Shown: positions 18,212 to 27,539 of the stretch, in pieces
Layout: each line of letters begins with the position of its first letter
How positions within the stretch are numbered: position 1 is the first letter of the stretch
From: CAZUMW01 sp964621615
Lineage (GTDB): Bacteria > Desulfobacterota > WTBG01 > CAIYCZ01 > CAIRTM01
NCBI GenBank assembly: GCA_964621615.1
Contig: CAZUMW010000034.1
Location: 1 to 50,148 of the forward strand
Direction: 5' to 3'
DNA: 50,148 nucleotides
Made by a program: the position numbers and the translations under genes
Notes under the pieces: model-generated
What the model saw: the letters and a program-made list of their open reading frames with translations, nothing else
What the model was told of the DNA's origin: nothing
Databases searched by the model: none

Positions 18212-18624
18212 AGTATAGCCTCCATGTTTAATTTATATAAACCATGTGCGGGCATTATACAAGTCAAAACAACGTCTGTTCCGGAATAGTGCAGAATTGC
18301 CGAGCAGGGGTGTCAACCGTAATATTTATTTAAATTATATTCATAATAATCCAAATTGCAAGAAAAAAAGATAGGTTCTGTGATTTTTTTTATAATTAAC
18401 TTCAAGAAAAGGCGAATAACGCCGATGGCTGACATCCGATTCCGTTTTTATAACCTGTCTTTGCAAAGATAGCGGCATTTTAGTAAATAATGGCATCCAA
18501 AAAAATGCACAGCACAAAAAGTAATGTTTTTACAATAGTTTAAGCCATAAAAGCGCGTCATATGACAGGCGTGCCGCCTGCGCGCAATTGCGGTTCACAT
18601 ACAGCCGGGCAGGGCCCGGATCGC
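18212..18624. other. AT-rich intergenic region between fliA and the SnoaL-like gene
   Basis: About 400 bp with no convincing gene on either strand, visibly richer in A/T than its neighbours. It contains the ribosome binding site and presumably the promoter of fliA at its left end. I see no known riboswitch or tRNA structure in it. Confidence 0.6.
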
Positions 18625-18664
18625 AAAAAAGCCCGAAACAGACTCTGTAATCGCTGTTTCGGGC
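18625..18664 (-). terminator. Intrinsic terminator of the SnoaL-like gene
   Basis: GCCCGAAACAG (18631-18641) and CTGTTTCGGGC (18654-18664) form a perfect 11-bp stem. On the minus strand the hairpin is followed directly by TTTTTT (18625-18630), the classical layout, 48 nt after the stop codon of the minus-strand gene. Confidence 0.9.
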
Positions 18665-18711
18665 TTTAGTAAAAAATTTTACACTGCAGAGGGAAAAAAT
18701 TTTTACACCGC

Positions 18712-19194
18712 TTAGTCTTTCAGACCGCCGCGCTTGTCGCCTTTCCACCCCTCGTTGATATCAACCGCATAGAACAGCTCAAGCAGCATATAGCTCATCT
18801 TCCATTTGCCGTTTTCTTTGCGGTACTTGTCATACTCTTTTCCGGCCAGAAAAATATCCTTGCCGCTCGCCATCGTGCTTGTCTGCCACAGATAAAAGAC
18901 ACCTTCCGCCTCTGTTTCGCTGATCAGCTTGATTCGGGGCTGCAGAAAATAGTGAACACCGAACTTGAGCCCGTCTTTAACACCATCCATAAACTTGCAG
19001 ACTTCTTCAATGCCGACGTGCTTGCCGAACCCCTCTTTTTCACCGTCCCATACTGCATCCTCTGTAAACAGATCGCGCATGCGCGCGGGATTGTACATGT
19101 CGTCGCATGCATCGGCATATTCAGCTTTCATCTGTTTGATCGCCTCGATATCCTCCAGCGCCTGTACCCGTTTGGCAAGTTCATTAATATCCAT
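18712..19194 (-). CDS. SnoaL-like (NTF2-fold) protein
   Basis: This 160-residue protein fits the SnoaL-like/NTF2 fold: an N-terminal helix pair (LEDIEAIKQMKAEYADACDD) leads into AVWDGEKEGFGKHVG and the later HYFLQPRIKLISETEAEGVFYLWQ and GKWKMSYMLLELFY strands. Relatives include steroid and polyketide dehydratases or isomerases, such as the BaiE-type bile acid dehydratase, but the fold alone does not fix the reaction. A very strong AAAGGAGG precedes the ATG and a textbook terminator follows, which suggests a well expressed single-gene unit. Confidence 0.75.
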   Translation of the reverse strand: MDINELAKRVQALEDIEAIKQMKAEYADACDDMYNPARMRDLFTEDAVWDGEKEGFGKHVGIEEVCKFMDGVKDGLKFGVHYFLQPRIKLISETEAEGVFYLWQTSTMASGKDIFLAGKEYDKYRKENGKWKMSYMLLELFYAVDINEGWKGDKRGGLKD

Positions 19195-19448
19195 AGCGTC
19201 CTCCTTTAAGCAATGTGGTTGGGTAAAACTGTTAACTGAATGCCAATCTTCGAGATCCTCAGTGCCTCGCTTCCCGCCGGCACCAACGAATAACGTCTTG
19301 TGTCAGAGCTCAAAAATAGCTACAATGCTATCTTACACGCTTCCAGGCCCGCAAAAAACCATTATATGCACTGCCGGCCCGGACTGCTTTTTACTCTACT
19401 GCCGGGGCGTTTGAATGTCAATAAAAAAAGGATCGGACGGGTTCAGCA

Positions 19449-20540
19449 ATGACGCAATCACGGAAAAATATCCATAAAAAGCGGGTCCGCCACCTGTGGG
19501 ACCTGGTGGGGGACATGTGCAGCGGCGTTTTGATTACAAGCCCGGAAAACGTCCGCTACTTATGCGGCTTCAGCGGCACTGAGGGGACGCTTCTTGTCGG
19601 GCGCGGGGAATCGGTATTCCTCACCGACGGCAGATATACCACCCAGGCAAAGGCGCAGGTTCAGGGCGCCTCAGTGGTCACGTTTACGGAAAAATACAAA
19701 AAGGCAGCCGGCGTGCTCAGGGATCTCAGGATTACCGATGCCGCATACGAATCGCGCACAGTTACGGTCGACTGCCTGCAGCGCTTTGAAGCAGCAGCCC
19801 CGAAGGTACGGTTTATTGCCTGCTGTGAGCCGCTTGATATGCTCCGTGAAATTAAAGACGCCGGCGAAATAGCGATTCTCAGGGATGCCGCCCGCATCGC
19901 TGCAGAAAGCCTTGATGAAACGCTGCCCTTTGTTGTTCCCGGCGCCCGCGAAACAGATATCGCCGCGCGGCTTGAATACGCCATGCGCATCAGAGGCGCT
20001 GACGGCATCGCCTTTCAAACCATTGTCGCATCAGGGCCGCGCAGCGCGCTTCCACACGGTGTCGCCTCTGACAGAACGCTTGAAAAAGGCGATCTGGTCA
20101 CCATTGACTACGGCCTTCAGTACAGGGGGTACTGCTCTGATGAAACCTGCACGTTTGTGCTGGGCAGGCCGACAAAAAAGCAGCAGCGCATTTATGAAAC
20201 GGTGCTCGCCGCGCATGACCGTGCGATAAAAGCGGTCAAGCCGGGAGCCTCCCTGGCATCGATCGACAAGCGGGCGCGCTCGCATATCGAAAAGCAGGGG
20301 TTTAAAAAATATTTCAGCCACGGTACCGGGCACGGCCTGGGCCTGTGCGTCCATGAGCCGCCTGTCGTTTCGTGGCGCTCGACAGCGAGGGCACGGGAAG
20401 GAATGGTATTCACCATAGAGCCCGGCATTTACCTGCCCGGCTGGGGCGGCGTCCGCATCGAGGACACAGTCGCGGTGACTCCAGGCGGTGCCGAGCGCAT
20501 TACCCGGAGCGATAAAAAGCTTCGGCCTCTTCCCGCTTAG
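19449..20540 (+). CDS. M24 family Xaa-Pro aminopeptidase
   Basis: This 363-residue cytoplasmic metallopeptidase removes N-terminal residues preceding proline. It has a creatinase-like N-terminal domain (1-135) and a pita-bread catalytic domain. All five metal ligands are recognisable: D220 in TIDYGLQ, D231 in CSDETC, H295 in GTGHGLG, E324 in FTIEPGIY and E338 in RIEDTVAV. The length and layout match the PepQ/PepP-like bacterial enzymes. The ribosome binding site is weak. It is upstream of the aldehyde oxidoreductase with 270 bp between them. Confidence 0.93.
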   Translation: MTQSRKNIHKKRVRHLWDLVGDMCSGVLITSPENVRYLCGFSGTEGTLLVGRGESVFLTDGRYTTQAKAQVQGASVVTFTEKYKKAAGVLRDLRITDAAYESRTVTVDCLQRFEAAAPKVRFIACCEPLDMLREIKDAGEIAILRDAARIAAESLDETLPFVVPGARETDIAARLEYAMRIRGADGIAFQTIVASGPRSALPHGVASDRTLEKGDLVTIDYGLQYRGYCSDETCTFVLGRPTKKQQRIYETVLAAHDRAIKAVKPGASLASIDKRARSHIEKQGFKKYFSHGTGHGLGLCVHEPPVVSWRSTARAREGMVFTIEPGIYLPGWGGVRIEDTVAVTPGGAERITRSDKKLRPLPA

Positions 20541-20588
20541 AAAAAAGCCGGCCTGCCGCGCCCGCCGCCGCTGTTGACGCGAGCGCAA

Positions 20589-20629
20589 TATTCTGGTAGT
20601 AATGTACCGTATTCTGGCTACAATGTAAT
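20589..20629 (+). repeat. Tandem pair of 20-bp imperfect units
   Basis: Units 20589-20608 and 20610-20629 both start TATTCTGG and share AATGTA at the same offset; about 14 of 20 positions agree. Spaced repeats like these occur at the ends of some insertion sequences, but no transposase is nearby. It may equally be a tandem regulator-binding site upstream of the aldehyde oxidoreductase gene. Confidence 0.4.
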
Positions 20630-20810
20630 TATAGAATAAAAGCACATGCAGCCGGCATTGCGCCGGCCGCGAAGGCTTTTCTCCGAGCCTGCTGCCCTAC
20701 GGAAGCCGACGTCTTCACGGACAGCAGGCCAGGGTCCTGCCGGAAACAGCGGGGCCTCCCCTGTTCGGAAAGGAGAATGCTACGTAACTGAACACAGGGA
20801 GGAATCCGCT

Positions 20811-22538
20811 ATGGCAGAAAAAATCTACCGCATTGACATGTCCGCGCAATCGGTTGCGGCTGAAGACGTTCCAGAGGCTCTGCAGGGGCTCGGAGGGCGC
20901 GGCCTCACCTCAACCGTTGTCGCCGCAGAAGTAAAGCCGACCTGTCACCCCCTCGGGAAATACAACAAGCTCGTTTTTGCACCCGGCCTTCTCAGCGGCA
21001 CTCCGTGCGCCAACTCCGGCCGCCTGTCCTGTGGCGCAAAGAGCCCGCTGACCGGAACGATCAAAGAAAGCAATGCCGGCGGAACAAGCGCTCAGAGCTT
21101 TGCGCGCCTGGGCATTGCCGCGCTCGTTATCGAAGGCCTGCCGGAAGCGGACCGGTTCTACCGGCTGCATGTGTCAAAGGACGGCGTCAGCATACACGAG
21201 GCGGACGAATTCGCCGGCAAAGGCAACTATGATGTCGTGAAAGCAGCCCGGAAGCGGTTCGGCGACAAGATCGGCGTTATCACCATCGGCCAGGCGGGGG
21301 AAATGCGCCTTGCCGCAGCCAATATTTCGGTTCGCGATCCGGACGGCAGCCTGCGCAGCCACGGCCGCGGCGGCCTGGGAGCGGTCATGGGGTCCAAAAA
21401 GATAAAGTGCATAACCATCGATGATTCCGGCGCGCCCGGCGTTCAGATCAGGGACGAAGAAAAGTTCAAAGCCGCCTCGAAAGCATTTGCACAGGCCCTT
21501 GTCGATCATCCCGTCACCGGCCAGGCCCTGAAAACATACGGGACCAACGTGCTGATTAATATTCTTCATGAGGCAGGCGGCCTGCCCACGCGCAACTTCC
21601 GCACCGGTCAGTTTGCGGCACACGATAAAATCAGCGGCGAAACCATGCACGAAATAATCACAAAGCGAAAAGGCAAAACCAGCCACGGCTGCCATAAAGG
21701 CTGCGTCATCCAGTGCTCACAGATCTACAATGATGAAAGCGGAAATTTTCTCACTACCGGCTTTGAGTACGAAACCATCTGGGGGTTCGGCGCAAACTGC
21801 TGCATCGAGGATCTTGATGTCATCGCCCGGATCGACAATCTTCTTGACGACATCGGCGTCGATACGATCGAGGCTGCGGTGACGATCGGGGTTGCCATGG
21901 AAGCCGGGATCATCCAGTTCGGGGACGGCGAGGCCGCGCTGCGCATTCTCACGGAAGTCGGTCAGGGCACCCCCCTCGGCCGCCTGCTCGGCTCAGGGGC
22001 AGCCGTGCTGGGCAAAGCCTACGGCGTCAGCCGCGTACCGGTGGTAAAGGGGCAGGGCATTCCGGCCTACGACCCCCGCTCGGTTAAGGGCATCGGCATA
22101 ACCTATGCCACGTCCACCATGGGCGCCGATCACACAGCCGGATACGCCACGGCAACCAATATACTGAAAGTCGGCGGGTTTGTCGACCCGCTTAAAAAAG
22201 AAGGCCAGGTTGAGCTGTCGCGCACGCTGCAGATCGCCACGGCTCTTGTTGACAGCACCGGCCTGTGCCTGTTTGTTGCATTTCCCGTACTCGACAGCCA
22301 GGATGCATTTAACGCCATTGTCGATATGGTCAACGCCCGCTACGGCACCGGGATCACGGGCGAAGACGGGACGGCTCTCGGGGCAAAAATTTTAAAAACC
22401 GAGCGCGAGTTCAACATCGCCGCCGGCTTTACCAGCACGGACGACCGCCTGCCGGAATTTTTTGAAGAGCCGTGCCCACCGCATAATACGACCTGGGATG
22501 TGACCAACGAGGAAATTGATTCCTTCTGGAATTTTTAA
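20811..22538 (+). CDS. Aldehyde:ferredoxin oxidoreductase family protein (tungsten/pterin enzyme)
   Basis: This is a 575-residue AOR-family oxidoreductase, expected to interconvert aldehydes and acids with ferredoxin, using a tungsto-bispterin and a [4Fe-4S] cluster. The N-terminal domain has the family pattern GGRGLTS and GTPCANSGRLSCGAKSPLTG. Cluster ligands are C294, C298, C302 (C-x3-C-x3-C) and C486 in TGLCLF. The x3 spacing between the first two cysteines matches the GCMPGCVIQC-type branch rather than the archaeal AOR spacing, so the substrate is uncertain. The ATG at 20811 has GGAGG upstream; longer in-frame extensions lack support. A MoaD-like gene follows by 83 bp. Confidence 0.93.
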   Translation: MAEKIYRIDMSAQSVAAEDVPEALQGLGGRGLTSTVVAAEVKPTCHPLGKYNKLVFAPGLLSGTPCANSGRLSCGAKSPLTGTIKESNAGGTSAQSFARLGIAALVIEGLPEADRFYRLHVSKDGVSIHEADEFAGKGNYDVVKAARKRFGDKIGVITIGQAGEMRLAAANISVRDPDGSLRSHGRGGLGAVMGSKKIKCITIDDSGAPGVQIRDEEKFKAASKAFAQALVDHPVTGQALKTYGTNVLINILHEAGGLPTRNFRTGQFAAHDKISGETMHEIITKRKGKTSHGCHKGCVIQCSQIYNDESGNFLTTGFEYETIWGFGANCCIEDLDVIARIDNLLDDIGVDTIEAAVTIGVAMEAGIIQFGDGEAALRILTEVGQGTPLGRLLGSGAAVLGKAYGVSRVPVVKGQGIPAYDPRSVKGIGITYATSTMGADHTAGYATATNILKVGGFVDPLKKEGQVELSRTLQIATALVDSTGLCLFVAFPVLDSQDAFNAIVDMVNARYGTGITGEDGTALGAKILKTEREFNIAAGFTSTDDRLPEFFEEPCPPHNTTWDVTNEEIDSFWNF

Positions 22539-22621
22539 GGTTGACGGCTAAGCGGTTCGGGGTTCTGCGCTCCGGAGTCCCGCGCCGCTGAATCCGCCGA
22601 CCCTGGACCCGGAACCCGCAC

Positions 22622-22846
22622 ATGCACATTACCGTAAAGCTCTTTGCAACATTCAGAACGGGACGGTTCAAAGAACAGCTGCGGCACTACCCCCCCGGAA
22701 CGGCTATCCGGACAATTCTCGATGATCTTTCCATTCCGATTGACCAGGTGGGCATACTACTGGTTAACGCCCGGCACGCCGAGCCGGACCGCCCGCTCGC
22801 TGACGGTGACACGCTGTCAGTCTTCCCGGTTATCGGCGGCGGATAG
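22622..22846 (+). CDS. MoaD/ThiS-family sulfur carrier
   Basis: This is a 74-residue beta-grasp protein ending in GGG, with the C-terminal Gly-Gly that is thiocarboxylated in MoaD and ThiS. The VNARHAEPDRPLADGDTLSVFPVIGGG tail is split in typical fashion: a conserved N, then a DGD turn, then the VFPVIGGG end. MoaD supplies sulfur for pterin dithiolene formation, and genes like this commonly sit next to AOR-type enzymes. This supports a tungsten- or molybdenum-pterin role. Its 3' end overlaps the convergent TrmH-like gene by 30 bp. Confidence 0.9.
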   Translation: MHITVKLFATFRTGRFKEQLRHYPPGTAIRTILDDLSIPIDQVGILLVNARHAEPDRPLADGDTLSVFPVIGGG

Positions 22847-23596
22847 CCCGCAGGCATGCCCGACAAGCCGGTGCGCCACAATCGCACAGGCAGTGTGAAC
22901 ATTCATGGAGCGCTTATAGCCGAAAAGAGGTATGCCCACCGATTCCCGGCAGCAGGCCCTGACAGCGGCAGCGATTCCATATGCCTCATTGCCGACCACC
23001 AGCGCACAGGACGCCGGCGGATCCCAGCGCTCAGGGGGAATCGAGCGCTCATCGCTTTCTATTGCAATTACGGGATCGGAGCTGCTGCGCAGATACCCCA
23101 CGAGGTCCGGCTCATAGCGCACCGGTATCCAGCGCTGGCACCCCCTGGCCGCCCTGGCAAGCTGCGGATGATCAAGCCGAAGCCACGCAGCGCTGTGCAC
23201 CATGCCCCTGAGCCCGAAATTATCGATAATGCGCAGCAGCGACCCCACATTATAAGGGCTCCGGATGCCGTCAAGCACAATATCAACGGCAAACGACGGC
23301 TCCCAGGAAACCCGCGCCTCCGCATCGGGCTGCGGCTCATATCCGGCCGGAGGAGTGCCCATAATCTGATGAAACCGCTCATATTCTGCAAGCGCTTCCT
23401 GCGTGGTCAGCCAGGGGGGCGGCTCATAGCGGTCTATAAAAACGGTCCCGGTGAGCTCGGCGTAGCGGTACGTGAACGCGTCGTAGCCTCCGGCCCGGCG
23501 GGCGCTGCGGGCAAGCTCGGCGAGCAGATCGTGCTGCCGGCGGGAGGGGAGCCGGGCAAATTTCCGGCAGCTTATGGTCTTAGCGGACTTTTCCAT
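22817..23596 (-). CDS. TrmH/SpoU-family RNA 2'-O-methyltransferase
   Basis: This 259-residue protein has the three SPOUT motifs: NVGSLLRIIDNFG (motif 1), LVVGNEAYGI (motif 2) and IPLFGYKRSMNVHTACAIVAHRL (motif 3). They form the knotted SAM site that methylates ribose in tRNA or rRNA. The N-terminal 110 residues form an extra domain that may bind RNA. The exact nucleotide target cannot be told from sequence. It overlaps the end of metG by 17 bp on the same strand, suggesting translational coupling, and overlaps the convergent MoaD-like gene. Confidence 0.87.
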   Translation of the reverse strand: MEKSAKTISCRKFARLPSRRQHDLLAELARSARRAGGYDAFTYRYAELTGTVFIDRYEPPPWLTTQEALAEYERFHQIMGTPPAGYEPQPDAEARVSWEPSFAVDIVLDGIRSPYNVGSLLRIIDNFGLRGMVHSAAWLRLDHPQLARAARGCQRWIPVRYEPDLVGYLRSSSDPVIAIESDERSIPPERWDPPASCALVVGNEAYGIAAAVRACCRESVGIPLFGYKRSMNVHTACAIVAHRLVGHACGLSAADNRED

Positions 23597-25703
23597 TTTT
23601 TACGGCATGGGTTTTCACAGGAATGCCGCTGATGGTGCACTGCTGATCATCGAACATAAGCACGCCGTTCACCACCCGGAGCGGCGCCGCTTTGAACTGA
23701 TCTATCGTTATTTCGGAGTGGTCGACCCGCTGGTCGGGGACCTCGGCGATCTGCCCGTTTTCAAACGGAGAGGCGTCGAGCAGCTCGAGCTTGTTCCGCT
23801 TCTCGCACACAAGCACCATCCCCTGTGATGTCACACCCTTTATGTCCGCCGGGGTCAGGTTTGCAAGCACGATCACCTTCCGGCCGCTGAGCTCTTCGGG
23901 GCTGTAGTGCCGCGCAAGTCCTGCCGCAAGGGTGCGCTGCCCGCCCTCGGCGCAGTCCACAGAAAGAACATATAAATGATCTGCGCCGGGGTGCTTCTCA
24001 GCCGCGGTGACGGTGCCGACCGCAAGCCGGTACCTGCCGAAATCAGGGGCCTCGCCGCTGAATTTTTTGCGGAACTTTTCCGCATCGTTCATGTCGAGCT
24101 TCCGGTAGAGGATCTCCGGGTCGCCGATCCGGTGGCCGTCAAAACCGTCAAAGGCGCCCACGCCGCCCCAGCCCCGCTGCCGTATGTTCAGCATATCAAG
24201 CATGCTGCCGGCGGTCTCAGGCATATATGGCTCAAGGGCGATGGCAATGCTGTGCAGCAGATAGGCCAGCACTGTCACCGTTGCGTGGGCATGGTCGGGG
24301 TTCGTGCGAATCGCATCCCAGGGGGCCATATCCTGAAAAAATTTGTTGCCGCGGTTTCCGATAGCAAGAACCATGCGCAGCGCCTCGCGAAGCCGCACCT
24401 CTTCGAGCGCCTCCGTCACCTCATTGAAATCGCTGCGGCACGCATCGACAAACTCCTTATGAGGGCCGGCCAGCGGAAAATCGCGGATCGTGGAATCAAA
24501 ATTTTTCTTCAGATAGACAAGGGTCCGGTTGGTAAGGTTCCCGATATTATCGATAAATTCGGCGTTTACCTTTTCAAAAAAATCGTGCCAGGTAAACACA
24601 GTATCGGTTCGCTCGGGTCGGTGTGCAAGCAGATAGAACCGCCACAGGTCGACCGGGATGCCCGTTTTTTTCACATCATCGCCGAACACGCCGACATTGC
24701 GCGATTTGGAAAACTTCGCATCCTCGTAGTTCAGGTACTCTGTGCTGTTTATATGATACAGAAGCGTCCACGGCTTTCCCGTCCCCAGAAGCGAGGCGGG
24801 AAAAATAACGGTATGAAACGGAATGTTGTCTTTTGCCATAAACTGATAGAGCTGCACCTCATCGGGGCTGCGCCACCAGCGCTGCCAGTCAGCGCGCGCG
24901 GCAGCGGTAATTGATATATACCCGATCGGGGCATCAAACCACACGTAGAAAACCTTGTGCTCATAGCCCGGCCGGGGGACCGGAACGCCCCAGCTGAGAT
25001 CGCGCGTTATGGGCCGGGACTGCAGTCCGCTTTCAAGAAGGCCGGTGGTTGCCTGAACGGCGTTTCTTGTCCAGCTGCCTTCCCTCCACCGCGTGCGCGC
25101 CCACTGCTCGAGGCGCGGCTGCAGCCGGTCAAGATCAAGATACAGGTGGGATGTCTTTTTCAAAACGGGCGCGCTGCCGCAGAAAATGCAGCGTGGCTGC
25201 TGCAGGTCCTGCGGGTCAAGCAGGGCCCCGCAGGCGTCACACTGGTCCCCGCGGGCGCCTTCATACCCGCACCGCGAGCAGGTGCCCTCGACGAACCGGT
25301 CTGCAAGAAACATGTCGCAGGACCGGCAGAAGGTTTGCTCGGTTTCACTCTCGGATATAAATCCGCCGCTTTCCAGATCGGTGAATATTTCCTGCGTGAT
25401 TGCTGTCTGCTCGGGAGCGGAGGTCCTGCCGAATATATCGAACGATATATTAAAGTCGCGGTAGATGCCTTCGTGGATTGCATAATACTTATCGCATATT
25501 TCCCGCGGGGATATGCCTTCTGCGCGGGCTCTTGTTTCGGTCGCCGTGCCGTGCTCGTCGGTCCCGCACACATACAGGGTCTCATAGCCCCGCAGCCTGC
25601 AGAACCGGGCATAGACATCAGCAGACAGAACGCATCCGATAATGTTTCCCAGGTGGGGCACGTTGTTTACATACGGAAGGGCAGATGTTATCAGCTTTTT
25701 CAT
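23580..25703 (-). CDS. metG: Methionyl-tRNA synthetase
   Basis: This enzyme charges tRNA-Met with methionine. The 707 residues include the class I HIGH-like HLGN (17-20), the KMSKS-like KFSKS (330-334), a connective domain with four CxxC pairs (from CRSC, CSRC, CDAC, CIFC) for two zinc knuckles, an anticodon-binding helical domain, and a C-terminal tRNA-binding OB domain (about 605-707, ADHLYVLSVDCAEGGQRTL). This is the long MetG form, with dimerising C-terminal extension. The catalytic residues appear intact. It is the first gene of a two-gene unit with the TrmH-like gene. Confidence 0.98.
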   Translation of the reverse strand: MKKLITSALPYVNNVPHLGNIIGCVLSADVYARFCRLRGYETLYVCGTDEHGTATETRARAEGISPREICDKYYAIHEGIYRDFNISFDIFGRTSAPEQTAITQEIFTDLESGGFISESETEQTFCRSCDMFLADRFVEGTCSRCGYEGARGDQCDACGALLDPQDLQQPRCIFCGSAPVLKKTSHLYLDLDRLQPRLEQWARTRWREGSWTRNAVQATTGLLESGLQSRPITRDLSWGVPVPRPGYEHKVFYVWFDAPIGYISITAAARADWQRWWRSPDEVQLYQFMAKDNIPFHTVIFPASLLGTGKPWTLLYHINSTEYLNYEDAKFSKSRNVGVFGDDVKKTGIPVDLWRFYLLAHRPERTDTVFTWHDFFEKVNAEFIDNIGNLTNRTLVYLKKNFDSTIRDFPLAGPHKEFVDACRSDFNEVTEALEEVRLREALRMVLAIGNRGNKFFQDMAPWDAIRTNPDHAHATVTVLAYLLHSIAIALEPYMPETAGSMLDMLNIRQRGWGGVGAFDGFDGHRIGDPEILYRKLDMNDAEKFRKKFSGEAPDFGRYRLAVGTVTAAEKHPGADHLYVLSVDCAEGGQRTLAAGLARHYSPEELSGRKVIVLANLTPADIKGVTSQGMVLVCEKRNKLELLDASPFENGQIAEVPDQRVDHSEITIDQFKAAPLRVVNGVLMFDDQQCTISGIPVKTHAVKNGKVR

Positions 25704-25769
25704 GGGCTCACTCCGCAGAGGGTCATTCCGTTTTATTCCGACGCAGTATACGGCAGGTCTTTTCCCGTG

Positions 25770-27296
25770 TCAATCCAAAGCACCATCACGATTAAGCAGG
25801 CGTGTGTAGAAGCGGCGGGCATCGCTGCTGAGCCCGGCTCGCTGATCCCCGTCAATATACATCATGTGCCCCGCATCGTAAAACCGGCAGGATATGTTTT
25901 TGTGCAGGGGCCCGGGGAGCCCGAGATGGCTGACAGTGTAGCGGGTCGCAAAATACGGTGTCGCAAGATCATAATAGCCCGCGGCGATAAACACGCCCAG
26001 ATGCGGGTTGAACTGAAGCGTGTTTTTCAGCGAGCCGGACACATTGAGAAACCCCTGACCGCCGTGAATTGCCGACTGCCAGTTCCAGGTGCGGGCGGCA
26101 TCGTCATTGAGGTGAATATACGGCAGGTGGCTCTCAAAGCCGAGCCGGGTGCGCACATAATGATTTGCCGCAGCGGCAAACGGGCCGATAAACATGTCAA
26201 GAGACGGGTCGGTGCTGCTGGCCGAAGCGGCCCTGTCCGCTTCATATCCGGTCAGCCGGGCATCCATGCGGCCAATAACGCGGCCGGAATCCCGAAGAAG
26301 CTCCTTTCGCAGCCTGTGCGGGGGAACTCTCAGGTCGTTTTTCAGCACGTAGTCGGCAGACACGCCCGCGAACCCGGCCAGCGTTTCCGCAACAGCCTTT
26401 TTTCTGTCTCCGGATACGGCACTCCCCCTGGCAAGCGCGGCACAGTAGGTATCGATGGCCCAGTCCTCAGCCTGTGAGAGAAACTCCTCAAGGCCGGCGC
26501 CGCTTCCCGCTTTTCCGTGATAGTGTGCGGCAGCCGCATAGGCGGGCACGTACAGCATGTAGGGCAGATCTCCTGACCGGTCAAAGCGAAGCGTCATAAA
26601 ATCAAGCACCGGCGAAATGAGAACAAGGCCGTTCACATCGATGCCGAACTGATCATGCAGATGCTCCGCCATGCCGACGGCCCGTGTGGTGCCGTAGCTT
26701 TCGCCTGCAAGGAACCGCGGTGAAAGCCACCGCTCATAGCGGGTAAGATAGCAGCGGATAAAATCAGCAACGCTTGCGATATCTTTTTTCACATCATAGA
26801 ATTTTTTCTGTTTTTCAGGCTCTGCCGCCCGGCTGAACCCGGTGCCGACAGGGTCGATAAACACAAGATCGGTGAAAGCAAGCCAGGTGTGCTCATTGGG
26901 TATAATCGAAGCGGGGGGTGCTTCAGGGCGGCCCTTTTCACCCAGCCGCACCCGATGCGGGCCCAGCGCGCCAAAGTGCAGCCACACCGAGGATGAGCCG
27001 GGGCCCCCGTTAAAGGCGAACGTAACCGGGCGATCGGCAGCGCGGCCATCATCCGTGCGCTCATAGGCGATAAAAAAAATAGCGGCGGCTTTTTTTTGCT
27101 GCGCGTCTTTTAGAACGAATTTACCTGCCGTGGCTGTGTAGCGCATATCCCGGCCGGGCAGCTTCAGCCGGTGCTCTGTCTGCACAAAGGTCTCCTGCAC
27201 CATTTCTCCCCGGGTGGCGTTATCCCCTCCCGGGGCCGGCGAAACCATCAGCAGCAGGATTAAAAAAAAGCAGGCAGCGGATGTGCCCGTTCGCAT
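25770..27296 (-). CDS. Secreted serine carboxypeptidase (S10 family)
   Basis: This 508-residue serine peptidase removes C-terminal residues. It has a signal peptide (MRTGTSAACFFLILLLMVS), the oxyanion motif NGGPGSSS, the nucleophile in GESYG, the acid in YYDLATPY and the His in DAGHMMY, i.e. a complete Ser-Asp-His triad. S10 peptidases are best known from eukaryotes but are found in many bacteria. AGGAGG lies 6 nt before the ATG at 27296; an in-frame upstream extension would bury the signal peptide. It is likely exported to the periplasm or outside the cell. Confidence 0.92.
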   Translation of the reverse strand: MRTGTSAACFFLILLLMVSPAPGGDNATRGEMVQETFVQTEHRLKLPGRDMRYTATAGKFVLKDAQQKKAAAIFFIAYERTDDGRAADRPVTFAFNGGPGSSSVWLHFGALGPHRVRLGEKGRPEAPPASIIPNEHTWLAFTDLVFIDPVGTGFSRAAEPEKQKKFYDVKKDIASVADFIRCYLTRYERWLSPRFLAGESYGTTRAVGMAEHLHDQFGIDVNGLVLISPVLDFMTLRFDRSGDLPYMLYVPAYAAAAHYHGKAGSGAGLEEFLSQAEDWAIDTYCAALARGSAVSGDRKKAVAETLAGFAGVSADYVLKNDLRVPPHRLRKELLRDSGRVIGRMDARLTGYEADRAASASSTDPSLDMFIGPFAAAANHYVRTRLGFESHLPYIHLNDDAARTWNWQSAIHGGQGFLNVSGSLKNTLQFNPHLGVFIAAGYYDLATPYFATRYTVSHLGLPGPLHKNISCRFYDAGHMMYIDGDQRAGLSSDARRFYTRLLNRDGALD

Positions 27297-27539
27297 AACA
27301 TGCCTCCTCGTCGTCGTGTGCGGGTGATAGGCCCCTGGGGCTTCCGGCACGCGCTGAGTCCGGAGCAGCAAAGAAGCTCCCCTGTATGCACAGAAGCCCT
27401 CTGTTCCATATAATCAGCCGCCTGGCTGATTTGATTAAAATACAAATAAAATCATTGAGAATCAAGGTAAAGATTATTATAGTATTTCCGACAATACTAT
27501 GCATGTGAATTATTATCAGGCACTTTTTGTGAGCGCTGT

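Noticed and set aside
18212..18624. Possible c-di-GMP or other riboswitch before fliA
   Set aside because: I looked for the conserved motifs and found only superficial resemblance.
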